Shown: one piece after another, positions 1-8,112 of the stretch | How positions within the stretch are numbered: position 1 is the first letter of the stretch | How the letters are laid out: the number at the start of each line of letters is the position of its first letter | DNA from: Castellaniella sp049650445 | Lineage (GTDB): Bacteria; Pseudomonadota; Gammaproteobacteria; Burkholderiales; Burkholderiaceae_B | Direction of reading: 5' to 3' | DNA length: 64,000 nucleotides | Assembly (NCBI RefSeq): GCF_049650445.1 | Contig: NZ_JBASAD010000016.1 | Span: 1-64,000 of the forward strand | The notes under the pieces: model-generated | The model's input: the letters and a program-made list of their open reading frames with translations, nothing else | What the model was told of the DNA's origin: nothing | Database searches by the model: none | Made by a program: the position numbers and the translations under genes

Positions 1-1050
1 ACGGCACCAAGCTGAACCCCATGCCGTCATCGAGCATCGCGTAGCGCCCGCTGGCGAGCATGACAGAGCGCCGGTAAATGCCGGCCACGCGCTGCCCGTC
101 GGCTACCGGTCGATGCTCCAGTCCGATATCGGCGGCAATGTCCTTCGCGGCCTGCGTCAGTTCCCGATCGCGCAGTGTGCCTAGCAGGTTGCGCACCAGA
201 ATCACGCGCTGCCCGCGCCGCTGGGCCAGTCCCTGTTCTTCGAGAAAGTCGGCACGCCGCTGCAAAGCTAACTTGGCCTCACCGCCGAAGCCCAGGTCGC
301 CTAGTCCTTTACCGCCGCCGATCAGTTGCTGATCGAGCCAGGTGGGACCAATGACACGGGCCTGCCGCCCTATGGACAGGTGTGATTTTAGCTTCACCGC
401 CACACCACCCAGGCGCTGCGCGTCGTACCGGCGGCCACGTTCGGGCAAATCGTTCGGCACCTTCCATAGCCCCTCGGCCACCCGCTCCACGATGCCAGCC
501 CGGCGCAATGCTTCCAGGCGCCGGACATAGGCGGCGACAACCTCCTTTGGGTCGCGGCCCGGCTTGGCCCGGCCCTGCTCAATCGCCAGGTGATGATCGC
601 TGCGGTACAGACCATCGCTTACCAGCGCGACAATGTTGCGGTCTGCGGCGCGTTCGTCGGCGGAACTCTTCACCTCCACTATGGCTCCGGTCGGATAGTT
701 CGCCAATTCATCGCGGGCGTTAAGCGTGACGTAATGCGCCTTGCCGTCCACGCCGTCGATGACCAGATAGCCCCGGTCGCACAATTCATCGGCCAACCCC
801 TTGGCGGCGACGCACCCGAGGATGGCTCGGCCATCCTCGCCCGGCTCGAACACTGCTAGGTCCCGCGATTGGCCGCTCATGACCCGCTGCATGGTGCGGA
901 TGATGTCGCCACGCTCACCTAGCGCACGCAAGGTCTTTTCGGCATCGGCATGAATGGCCCAGGTTCCGGGCTGAGTCTCCTCGACCAGCCCCATGCGCTG
1001 CAAGCGTTGCAGGCGGCCAATCAGCAGCAGACGCTGGGCTTTTGCGTCAC
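1..1050 (-). pseudogene. Conjugative relaxase remnant, C-terminal DUF3363 region (truncated; runs off left edge)
   Basis: Reading leftward from about 1050, one open frame continues off the left edge. It encodes a stretch typical of the DUF3363 C-terminal region of TraI/VirD2-type relaxases of ICEs and IncP-like plasmids (for example GDAKAQRLLLIGRLQRLQRM, LGERGDIIRTMQR, IGPTWLDQQLIGG). The N-terminal relaxase domain, with its catalytic Tyr and His triad, should lie to the right but is absent. In its place, in another frame, is the 5' end of a DUF932 gene. I read this as the 3' part of a relaxase gene left after a deletion. It has no start codon or ribosome site of its own that I can identify. 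The family call is from remembered motifs; the truncation is visible directly. Confidence 0.75.
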
Positions 1051-1245
1051 CATGAAGGGCTGAAAACCTTCTTTCCGTAGTTCCGTCAGAACCGCCGCCG
1101 TGGGGATGTAGCTATAGCGTTCTGAACGGCTTTCGTGTGGGGCATCGGCATAGATGGACGGAACCACGGCCCTGATCTGGTCGTCCGATAGCTGCCGGTC
1201 GCTGCGCAGCACCGGGGAAAGGGAACCGAAGCGGGATGCAAGCAT
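1021..1245 (-). pseudogene. DUF932 plasmid/ICE protein, 5' fragment (about 70 codons)
   Basis: The ATG at 1245 is preceded by a good ribosome site (AGGAGA). The first residues (MLASRFGSLSPVLRSD, DDQIRAVVPSIYADAPHESR, SERYSYIPT) match the N terminus of DUF932 proteins, which are usually near 270-300 residues and common in ICE and plasmid backbones. The match continues to EGFQPFMVTQ and then ends in a short out-of-frame tail and a stop at 1021. After about position 1050 the DNA instead encodes relaxase sequence in a different frame. The gene is therefore truncated by the deletion that also removed the front of the relaxase. The fragment is unlikely to be functional. Confidence 0.75.
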
Positions 1246-1740
1246 GGGATTTCTCCTGACAAAGAAAGGGGTTTGCTGTTCACCGCACACCGGATTCCAA
1301 GATTCGGAAGCCCAAGGGTTTCGAGCTGTTGTTGTGCGGTCGGCACGAAGAACCCGGTTGGCCTCGTTGCCACCGTCTTTCCTGAGTTCGTCGCCCGCGA
1401 CGGTCAGGAGCCCACGAACGTGGGCCGTCAAGGAAACAAGCGACAGGTTGGTGCGGCCCGCAGGCGTAGCCGAGGACACGGCCTGGCGCGCCTTGACGAC
1501 ACGCGGCCACGGGCTACAGTCGCGGACAAGGTGATGAAGTCAGGAAAGATGGCTAGGCAGGCAACGGCCCGGTCTTACGGTGTCGCCTGCACGCAAGCGC
1601 AAGCGCGCAGGCCCGAAGCTGCGAAGCCGGGCCGGAGGCGTCAGGGATGCGCAAGGCTGGCGAAGGCCAGTCCCGCCAGGGATGAGCGGGGAGCGAACCT
1701 GGAGCAGCGCGGTGCGCGAAGCGCAGACGCCATGGTTTGA
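1246..1740. other. Non-coding GC-rich backbone segment
   Basis: No credible gene is seen in these 495 bases. Open frames exist on both strands, but their translations are Arg/Ala-rich, mutually overlapping and unlike any protein I know. The segment lies directly upstream of the DUF932 remnant and has the high GC content of the element backbone. At 1741 composition changes abruptly to AT-rich, which marks the left edge of the CBASS cargo. A transfer origin could sit in such a spacer, but I see no clear oriT signature. Confidence 0.5.
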
Positions 1741-1887
1741 TTACCCAATGAATTTCGAAAGCGACAACACTATTTTGTTTGTTTTTGATACATTCTTAGA
1801 TGATACTGCGATCATTAACACCAGGAGACGGTCAGGAGCGATCAACGGCCTCCTAAAAAGGTGCATTCCCAGAGGAGAAGATAAACA

Positions 1888-2763
1888 ATGAGTTTGGAAG
1901 ACAAACTGTCTGGATGGACAGGCCCTTCGAGTAACACTGAGCAGGAAAAACAGGATAGGACGGAGCGGATGATTCGCCAAGCGATAGACTCACACGAACC
2001 ATTCAACAATTGCTCATTAACAGTTTACGCGAAAGGTTCTTATGCTAATAATACAAACGTGCGCTCAGATAGCGATGTCGATATAGCTGTGGAATGTACA
2101 GAAGCTCTATATTGGGAAGAGAGCGAAAAAGGAATTCATACGCCGAGCGGAACATATCAGGGGATTTGGACCCCTGAAAAGCTGAGAGCTGAGCTTCTTT
2201 CTGCGATGCGAGCAAAATTTCTTGGCCAAGTTGATTCCACGGGATCTACCGCCATACAAATAAACTCCAACTCTGCTCGCGTAGATGCTGATGTCGTCCC
2301 GTGTTTTAGCTACCGATACTACATGGAGAATGGATCGAGAAATGGGACAAAAATCTTCAAGACGGATGGTAGCAGTATCGTCAACTATCCCGCCCAGCAG
2401 TTAGAGAACGGAAAAACCAAGAACAATCGCACCAATTATGCATATAAAAAGGGCGTGCGCCTATTAAAGCGCACTGAAAATGCCATGGCAAAAGATGGGA
2501 AATTTCGCGAATTACCATCCTTTTTTATTGAGTGCTTAACCTACAACTGTCCGGACAGTGCATTTGCCCACTCAACATGGACAGGATGTCTCCGAACGAT
2601 GCTTATTCATATCTGGAATAACCTTCAAGGTGATGAGCCTACCTCTGATCGTTGGGTCGAATCAAATGAATGCTTTTACCTGTTCCACTCCAATCAAAAA
2701 TGGAATCGTGAAGATGGACGTGAGTTTGCGAAAGCGGCTTGGAACTACTTTGGATTCAAATAA
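1888..2763 (+). CDS. CBASS CD-NTase (cGAS/DncV-like nucleotidyltransferase)
   Basis: A 291-residue nucleotidyltransferase of the CD-NTase type, which on phage sensing would make a cyclic oligonucleotide messenger in the cytoplasm. The Pol-beta signature is intact: GS at residues 50-51 (KGSYANNT), the metal-binding pair D63 and D65 (SDVDI), and a third acidic position near D133 (RVDADVV). Length fits the family. The start is supported by a strong AGAGGAG ribosome site about ten bases upstream. The stop overlaps the next gene's ATG (TAATG), so the two are translationally coupled. GC content is far below the flanking element, suggesting separate transfer. No Cap2/Cap3 accessory genes are present, so this is a minimal type I CBASS. 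The clade (CdnE-like is my guess) and the nucleotide product are not determinable here. Confidence 0.9.
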   Translation: MSLEDKLSGWTGPSSNTEQEKQDRTERMIRQAIDSHEPFNNCSLTVYAKGSYANNTNVRSDSDVDIAVECTEALYWEESEKGIHTPSGTYQGIWTPEKLRAELLSAMRAKFLGQVDSTGSTAIQINSNSARVDADVVPCFSYRYYMENGSRNGTKIFKTDGSSIVNYPAQQLENGKTKNNRTNYAYKKGVRLLKRTENAMAKDGKFRELPSFFIECLTYNCPDSAFAHSTWTGCLRTMLIHIWNNLQGDEPTSDRWVESNECFYLFHSNQKWNREDGREFAKAAWNYFGFK

Positions 2764-3425
2764 TGCGTAATGCTACACTTAAAAGCTCGCTGTATCTTCT
2801 GGTCGGTATTTCAGCGGCTGCTTGGTTTTCCCTTGCTTATTTTGGCGGACTTGATCTATCAAAGATAAAAGATTTTTTAGGGCTTATTCCGAAAGTGGTA
2901 AGTATCGATCTTTTGGTGGTGGCATGGTTCGTCAAATGGGGATGGAAGCTTAAGGTGTTTAGAGGATGGCTTGTTCCATTTCCAAATCTGAACGGAAGCT
3001 GGGTAGGTTCAATATACTCAGACTGGAAAAACCCACAGACAGGCGAAAAGCCACCGCCCATACCTGTCATGCTAACGGTGAACCAGTCCTTCTTTCATAT
3101 TAGCTGCGTGATGCGCACAAGTGAAATGGAAAGTTCGTCGTATGCGGAAGGATTTCTTATTGACCCTGATCGGCAAATTAAAAACCTAGCCTATTCATAC
3201 ACCAGCAAGCCTAGGCTAAGTTTGAACGAGCGAAGTATGCCCCATGATGGAACAGCAGCTTTCAAGATCATTGAAAATCCCCGTAAAAAATTAATCGGCA
3301 GGTATTGGACTGAAAGATTGACCAAGGGAGAAATATCGCTTCGGTATTATTCAGAAGAAATGCTTGAGGACCTTCCCGATGATTTGGATGATCATCCGGT
3401 AACGGAAAATGAAAACCGACGCTAG
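2763..3425 (+). CDS. cap15: CBASS effector, Cap15-type (two TM helices plus beta-barrel)
   Basis: Probable second component of the CBASS, 220 residues from the ATG that overlaps the CD-NTase stop codon; an in-frame start 24 bases upstream is less likely. Two hydrophobic segments lie near residues 9-27 and 40-57. A beta-rich domain follows, opening with the pattern NLNGSWVGSIYSD and containing the GRYWTERLTKGEISLRYY strands. This is the layout of S-2TM-beta/Cap15 effectors, which bind the cyclic nucleotide through a lipocalin-like barrel, assemble in the inner membrane and stop growth of infected cells. The tail is acidic and polar. The assignment rests on layout, context and remembered family motifs; no alignment was run. 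Confidence 0.8.
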   Translation: MRNATLKSSLYLLVGISAAAWFSLAYFGGLDLSKIKDFLGLIPKVVSIDLLVVAWFVKWGWKLKVFRGWLVPFPNLNGSWVGSIYSDWKNPQTGEKPPPIPVMLTVNQSFFHISCVMRTSEMESSSYAEGFLIDPDRQIKNLAYSYTSKPRLSLNERSMPHDGTAAFKIIENPRKKLIGRYWTERLTKGEISLRYYSEEMLEDLPDDLDDHPVTENENRR

Positions 3426-3591
3426 GGCAAGTGCGCGCAGCCCTTGAGTGCCAGCAACGGAAAATACCAGGAGGAAAGTAAAGCAGTCTTCCAACATCAG
3501 CATCACACATGGTTCTTGCGTATTCGGACGAGCTTCTATTCCCCCCGCATGAAAGGCCACCGCACCCCTTAACCAAAAGATACAGCCGACC

Positions 3592-4668
3592 ATGAAATCA
3601 CCAAAAGAATCTCAGTATGATGTCACCGAAACTGCAGTCAGAAAAACAGCTGACCTCGGTGCCAAAATCGCATTGAGTTTTATCCCTGGCGCATCTACGG
3701 CCTATGAGTTAGCAAAGCTAGGCGTGACCCAAGCACAGGCCTATATAGAACAAAAGCAGAATCAGCGTATAGTGGATTTTCACGCCATGCTTATCAAGCA
3801 TGACGAGTATTGGAATCAGGACATGGCCGACGCCTGCATTGAAGCCGCCGATTACCACTTGCTGTTGAGCGCGTGCGTCCAAGATCTGGAAGACGAAAAA
3901 ACAGAACTCTATGCAGCCCTTGCAAAGAATGCGGCTCTGCGCCGTATCACACCGCAAGACATTCGTTTTTTTACCCTGTCGCTACGTGAACTATCGCTAA
4001 ATGACGTCAAGGAAATGCAAGTCGCCTACATTGCAAGCAAGTATCCATTGATCCCTCCATCTGGCGCTGGCAACTATAAGAAAGACCTGTCGCTTGAGCG
4101 GGCGTCAGACCATCAAGTCTATGGGCGTAAATTGATGGAGCAGCGCGGATTCGTCAAAAACGATATTCTTAGCGGCTATGGCGAACGGTTCATTGCGGCC
4201 TGCCATCTTCCCGATCAGCTCATACCCGGCGCAATCGGCATGAAAGAGTGGAACAATCCAAACTCCCCCTTGCTCCTCCTATGTTATGAAATCGGGGACA
4301 CCTACATCACGACATTCAGCGATAGGCTTTCCCAAAACCTAAGAACACAAGGTTATGCAACAACGGGATTGGTCGCGATCACCAGAGAGAAGGCTATTCC
4401 TTTTATTCGGTATAGTCTGCTAATTTTCAAAGACAAGCCTGAATTCATCGTTGAGCATATTCGCTTCATCGAAAAAACACTGAAAAAAGGCTCCATCGCC
4501 TTACAGTTATCGAAGGATTTTCCGCCGGAGCTTGAGCCTGTGCGTCATCTTTTTGCACATGTGCTGCCCGTCGAGGACCCCGATCCGCGACACGCAGCAG
4601 ATATAGTTGCGCAGCTAATTGCCTCGGATGAAACGACTGGCGAACTGGTCACTGGACAGACAACTTAG
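3592..4668 (+). CDS. Unknown protein of the element cargo (358 aa)
   Basis: I do not recognise this family. The protein is 358 residues. Its N-terminal third is predicted helical and includes a weakly hydrophobic stretch (IALSFIPGASTAYELAKLG, about residues 23-41), then charged helices to about residue 150 and a mixed alpha/beta C-terminal half. No catalytic motif is evident. GC content is intermediate between the CBASS genes and the backbone. It is preceded by a 166-base spacer after cap15 and followed after 140 bases by a DUF2513 gene on the same strand. Its place in the cargo of an integrative element next to CBASS makes a defence role possible, but this is only guilt by association. Confidence 0.6.
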   Translation: MKSPKESQYDVTETAVRKTADLGAKIALSFIPGASTAYELAKLGVTQAQAYIEQKQNQRIVDFHAMLIKHDEYWNQDMADACIEAADYHLLLSACVQDLEDEKTELYAALAKNAALRRITPQDIRFFTLSLRELSLNDVKEMQVAYIASKYPLIPPSGAGNYKKDLSLERASDHQVYGRKLMEQRGFVKNDILSGYGERFIAACHLPDQLIPGAIGMKEWNNPNSPLLLLCYEIGDTYITTFSDRLSQNLRTQGYATTGLVAITREKAIPFIRYSLLIFKDKPEFIVEHIRFIEKTLKKGSIALQLSKDFPPELEPVRHLFAHVLPVEDPDPRHAADIVAQLIASDETTGELVTGQTT

Positions 4669-4808
4669 CAGGCCTTTGGATCAGGTACTGTATTTGGAAC
4701 GCTTTCACCCTGGGAAAGCAGCACCGTTAAAAAAATCGGCTACTCGTATTGAAGAGCGACTCTGGCGAAGAGCAACTCTGGCGCACAACCATTCCACCAG
4801 GAGGTCGA

Positions 4809-5171
4809 ATGAAAAGGAACTGGGACATCATCCGTGATGTACTAATTGAAGTTGAAGCACTGGACAGTGCAAAATTCGAGACAATTCAGTATGGCCCAGC
4901 CAGTGAAAGTGATGAACCGGAAAAGGATGCCCACGGCATCCTGCTTTGGAAAGCAGGACTCATTGAAGGTGCCGATGCCAGTTGCATGGACGGGGATGCT
5001 GTCCTGGCGCAAGGGTTGACTTGGCCAGGACACGATTTACTGGAGACAATCCGAAGCAAGGCCGTATGGGAACGTATCAAGGCCACTGCACAGGAAAAAG
5101 GTATTGAGTTGACATTCGATGCTGTGAAGGCTCTGGGGAAAGCAGCATTGGCAGCGATCATCGGTGGATAG
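4809..5171 (+). CDS. DUF2513 family protein
   Basis: A 120-residue protein with the DUF2513 pattern: MKRNWDIIRDVLIEVEAL at the N terminus, a central LLWKAGLIEG and the conserved LTWPGHDLLETIRS, then a helical tail ending AALAAIIGG. The start at 4809 is chosen because an AGGAGGTCGA ribosome site lies just upstream and the family begins MKR; an upstream in-frame start would add 20 unrelated residues. DUF2513 proteins are common on phages and mobile elements and look like winged-helix-type small proteins. The biochemical role is unknown. It may be co-transcribed with the 358-residue gene upstream. Confidence 0.8.
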   Translation: MKRNWDIIRDVLIEVEALDSAKFETIQYGPASESDEPEKDAHGILLWKAGLIEGADASCMDGDAVLAQGLTWPGHDLLETIRSKAVWERIKATAQEKGIELTFDAVKALGKAALAAIIGG

Positions 5172-5382
5172 CCAGTCCAAATAGGCGCCGAGACCTCTAA
5201 TCTGTTACAGCAAGCCGCGCTCGGCAAATGATACCGTTTGCTCGGACGGAATTGCCTGGAACCGTGTTCAGCACGGCGTAGCGCAAGCAGTCATGGGTCG
5301 CAGACGGCCAGCTGGCCGCAAGCGTCCCGGCACGCACAGCCCTTTACTGATGCGTTCGCCGTGATACGGTGAAGGGGATAGC

Positions 5383-5478
5383 ATGACCGCCATCCCTCCA
5401 CCAGCAGATAGTGCAGATTGGGGTTGGCAAGCGCAGCGCGCCCGAATGCTCAAAGCACAAGGTGTCTGTCCCACGTAA
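5383..5478 (+). CDS. Possible 31-aa small protein
   Basis: A short frame with a good ribosome site (GAAGGGG, five bases before the ATG) encoding 31 residues beginning MTAIPPPADSADWGWQ and ending QGVCPT. It lies immediately upstream of the promoter of the structured RNA. The composition (Trp pair, charged helix) is plausible for a real small protein, but there is no other support. Confidence 0.35.
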   Translation: MTAIPPPADSADWGWQAQRARMLKAQGVCPT

Positions 5479-5505
5479 CCCTATGATTAGGCTTGCATCT
5501 TTACC

Positions 5506-5534
5506 TTGACCTCTCATCCGAAAGCGAGTACTCT
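5506..5534 (+). promoter_or_regulatory. Sigma-70 promoter of the small RNA
   Basis: TTGACC at 5506-5511 and TACTCT at 5529-5534 are separated by exactly 17 bases. Transcription would start near 5541, directly at the 5' edge of the predicted folded RNA. Confidence 0.65.
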
Positions 5535-5540
5535 TGTGCT

Positions 5541-5660
5541 TAGGTAGATGTACCGGGGCCTGCAAAGGCGTCTATCTGCCCCCTGGAAACAGGGTTCAGC
5601 CGTGCTGATATTGAAGAGCACCCGCGAAACGAAGCGCCGCCTATGCGGCGCTTCGCCTTT
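5541..5660 (+). ncRNA. Structured small RNA of the integrative element (C4-like antisense RNA candidate)
   Basis: A transcript of about 120 nt is framed by a good promoter and a perfect terminator and contains several nested helices. GGTAGAT (about 5543-5549) pairs with ATCTGCC (about 5574-5580) around an inner GCC-TGCAAA-GGC hairpin. CCCTG-GAAA-CAGGG forms a tetraloop hairpin at 5581-5594. GTGCT pairs with AGCAC near 5602-5620. No protein is encoded. The position near a P4-type integrase and the fold style recall the C4/CI antisense RNAs that control phage P1/P4-like elements. That family assignment is from memory and unverified; the helices and the signals around them are seen directly. Confidence 0.6.
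5631..5659 (+). terminator. Rho-independent terminator of the small RNA
   Basis: A perfect 10-bp stem (GAAGCGCCGC / GCGGCGCTTC) with a CTAT loop at 5631-5654, followed by GCCTTTT. It would also act, less well, against transcription arriving from the opposite strand. Confidence 0.75.
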
Positions 5661-5676
5661 TCCGGCACCTGTTTAG

Positions 5677-6267
5677 CTACCGACGATGGTGGCTGGGGTC
5701 GCGCAGCGGCTCTCCCCGGAACACTTTGGCCGCTATCACCTGAAAGCGTATCCTGCCCTTGCGGTCGTGCGGAGCACCGGGACCCGGCGTGCCAGGGGCG
5801 CGAACATAGGCGCTTTCCACCACCATGCGCAGCGCATGCTTGTCGTGTCGGCGCAACCGAAAGTAGATTTCATAGTCCACTTCCCGGCCTTGGTCGTCGA
5901 TCGCCCGGATGACCAGCCAGTTTCCTTGCCCAGTGAAGTTGCAAAAGTGCCCATCCAGTGTTCGCACCAACGCCGGCAGCGACAGCGACCAGCGGTAGCG
6001 GTCGAAGCAGAAGGCCCGCGCGACCTGCCGATGATCGAGTATCCGTCGATCCTGCCCCAAGGCATCAAAATCAAGAATTTCGCTTTCCTTCGGGCCGAAA
6101 GACACGCAATGCGAGGTGAACTCAACTTCGATGCGCAGTGTCAGGGCTGGGAAGCGGGCCGTCGCGGCGATGGCGAGTTCGAAGGTCGGCCCGCGCATAT
6201 GCGAAAGATCGTAGCGCTGACCACCCACCTCAATGAAACCTTGCCTGATGCAGTTCACCCACCTCAT
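5677..6267 (-). CDS. Conserved accessory protein downstream of integrase (196 aa)
   Basis: A 196-residue protein of unknown function, transcribed after the integrase with a 28-base gap. Visible features: MRWVNCIRQGF at the start, a central beta-rich region (LRIEVEFTSHCVSFGP) and a basic C terminus ending DPSHHRR. I recall similar proteins beside P4-type integrases in many proteobacterial islands, sometimes labelled stationary-phase adaptation protein without evidence. There is no signal peptide or membrane segment. His and Cys in TSHCVSFGP and several conserved Arg could form an active or metal site, but this is speculation. Confidence 0.7.
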   Translation of the reverse strand: MRWVNCIRQGFIEVGGQRYDLSHMRGPTFELAIAATARFPALTLRIEVEFTSHCVSFGPKESEILDFDALGQDRRILDHRQVARAFCFDRYRWSLSLPALVRTLDGHFCNFTGQGNWLVIRAIDDQGREVDYEIYFRLRRHDKHALRMVVESAYVRAPGTPGPGAPHDRKGRIRFQVIAAKVFRGEPLRDPSHHRR

Positions 6268-6295
6268 GACACGGTCGCCCCGTTACCCACAAGAA

Positions 6296-7657
6296 TCATG
6301 CCATTTCTTCCGCTGTTTCGGAGTCAACAGCCGCGACATGCTCTCCAACATCCGACGCAGGCATGGCGTCCGGTGTAGCGCGCCGCGCGGTTTCTTCTGC
6401 GGCGGCATTACCGATGAAATCCGCCACGGTCTGCCAGCCCGCGCGCAACTGCGCCTCACCTTTGCCGACGTAGTGGCCCAGTGTCACGTCGCCATTGGTG
6501 GCGTGGTTAATCATCCGCTTGAGCACACCGCCGGATACCAGTTCTTCGGCAATCGTAGTGAAGGTCGCCCGCATGTCATGGCCCTGAACAGTCGTCCCCG
6601 CCTGTTTGTTGATCCAGGCCAGTGTCTTGCGGGTATCCGTAATCGGAAACAAGGGTTCTTCGGGCTCGCGCCCTTCGCATGCTTCCTTTGCAATCGCCAA
6701 TGCTTCCCGCGATAACAGCAACAGGTGGTTGCTGCGGTTCTTGGTGTCAATCAGTAGGATCCGACCGGTTTCAAGGTTCACGTCTCGAACCCTGATAGGC
6801 TCGTAGTCGTATTTCTTCTCACCAAGGATCTCGACGCCACGACAACCAGTCAGCAGTTGGAAACGGTAGTAGTTCGCGGCCACCCGACGTGGACTGGCGC
6901 ACGCTGCCAACCACCAGGCCCCCAGCTTCTCGGCAGGAATCGGTTTGGGGTCGCCCCGTGGCGGTGCCAGCACAATACGGTTGCGGCCAGCCGTTTCCTG
7001 GCTCAGCGGGTTGTCTTCGATCTTGATGCCTTGCCAGCGCAGAACTGCACGTAAAACCTGCATGGCATAGTCAGCCCGTCGCTTGGAGCGAGCAAGCAGT
7101 TTTGTGTAGGTGTCCTTGATGTCCTTGGCCGAGATCGTGGACAACGGCTTATCAGCCAGGGCCATTAGCTCCCCGTCCGCGAATTTTTTGCCATTGTTGG
7201 CAATCTTGCCTGGCTCGACCATTTTGGTGTATTCGGACTTGGTTCGAGCCTTGAGGGGCAAGCCATCCTTGGCCCGCCGCTTTTCTTCAACATATTCGCG
7301 CAAAGCTTCGGCAAACGTCTGACCATCCGTGGACGCCTGCGTCTCCCGAGCCTGTGCTTCAGCTTGCAAACGTGCTTCTTCTTCAGCGGGCCAATCAACC
7401 CCCGCACGGGCAAGCGCACGGATGCGCTGCGCCTCTGCTCTTGCGTCGGCCAGCTTGATTTGCCCGGCCCCATTGCCATACTCTTGCGGGAGGCGGTACT
7501 GGCGAACAGCGCTGGTGCCTTGTACGGTATAACGGACCAGAAGGGTTTTTACCCCATCCGGGGCTACCCGCAATTGAAGGCCACGATCTATCGCCATCTT
7601 GTAAGGCTGATCCTTGGGTTTCAGAGCATCAACGGCTCGGCTTGTGAGCAGGGTCAT
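6296..7657 (-). CDS. P4-type tyrosine integrase
   Basis: A 453-residue site-specific recombinase that inserts and excises the element at a tRNA gene. The N-terminal arm-binding domain begins MTLLTSRAVDALKPKDQPYK with the usual LQLRVAPDGVKTLLVRY strand. The core-binding domain follows at about 110-220, then the catalytic domain. Catalytic residues visible: R273 (TGCRGVEIL), H360 and R363 (GHDMR), H385 and the nucleophile Y396 (GHYVGK). All appear intact, so the enzyme should be active. The gene points away from the attachment site 216 bases upstream, the usual arrangement of tRNA-targeting islands. The start has a GAGAG ribosome site. Length fits the family at about 400-450. Confidence 0.93.
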   Translation of the reverse strand: MTLLTSRAVDALKPKDQPYKMAIDRGLQLRVAPDGVKTLLVRYTVQGTSAVRQYRLPQEYGNGAGQIKLADARAEAQRIRALARAGVDWPAEEEARLQAEAQARETQASTDGQTFAEALREYVEEKRRAKDGLPLKARTKSEYTKMVEPGKIANNGKKFADGELMALADKPLSTISAKDIKDTYTKLLARSKRRADYAMQVLRAVLRWQGIKIEDNPLSQETAGRNRIVLAPPRGDPKPIPAEKLGAWWLAACASPRRVAANYYRFQLLTGCRGVEILGEKKYDYEPIRVRDVNLETGRILLIDTKNRSNHLLLLSREALAIAKEACEGREPEEPLFPITDTRKTLAWINKQAGTTVQGHDMRATFTTIAEELVSGGVLKRMINHATNGDVTLGHYVGKGEAQLRAGWQTVADFIGNAAAEETARRATPDAMPASDVGEHVAAVDSETAEEMA

Positions 7658-7873
7658 GACAAGTGTCTCTCAGGATTTCCATTCGGCGACTCAGGCTGTC
7701 TGGGGGCAACTTCTACCCAACTCGTGTCCCGCTGGTGTCCCAAAAATACTGCGCTTCATTGAAAGCACATGAGAACACTTGAACTAAAATACGTCAATAT
7801 CCATTTGATATTAAAGAGTATATTTTATCTCACTGCATCTCGTTTGATCTCACAAAATACGGTATTCAAGGCA

Positions 7874-7917
7874 TCATAATCCGCAGGTCCCCTGTTCGAA
7901 TCAGGGATGCGCCACCA
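7874..7917 (+). other. Attachment site: 3' part of a tRNA (CAT anticodon), element end
   Basis: The sequence from TCATAATCC to CCACCA reproduces the 3' part of a tRNA: anticodon CAT, anticodon-stem 3' strand, variable loop, T arm (CCCTG-TTCGAAT-CAGGG), acceptor ATGCGCC and CCA. The 5' half is missing; upstream bases are unrelated AT-rich sequence. This is the signature of an integrase-generated att copy, with the complete tRNA (elongator Met or Ile2) expected at the far end of the element, left of the window. It is immediately followed by what looks like the tRNA's own terminator. Confidence 0.85.
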
Positions 7918-7928
7918 AGAATTATCAA

Positions 7929-7957
7929 GGGCCTAGGTGAAAACCTAGGCCCTTTTT
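7929..7957 (+). terminator. Terminator after the tRNA 3' fragment
   Basis: A ten-base perfect stem, GGGCCTAGGT / ACCTAGGCCC, with a GAAA loop (7929-7952) and a T run. It probably belonged to the tRNA transcription unit before the element inserted. Confidence 0.8.
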
Positions 7958-8112
7958 CTTGCCCGCATCATGCCGGGTATTAGACAGTGTCTAATATTCC
8001 GCGGCCACGGCTCGCCACAGTTCACGCCTGTCCGGCCCATTCCAACACCAAAACGCGATGCGACTCTATACTCGCCCTAGAGCACATCTATAAAAATTAC
8101 GTGAGAGACAGA

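Noticed and set aside
1273..1740. Long open frames on both strands in the GC-rich spacer
   Set aside because: Translations are Arg/Ala-rich, overlap each other, and lack ribosome sites and any recognisable motif; the high GC content alone explains the absence of stops.
5677..6378. Plus-strand frame of 230 codons opposite the accessory gene
   Set aside because: It is the antisense of the conserved 196-residue gene, which has family-like sequence and lies in the integrase operon.
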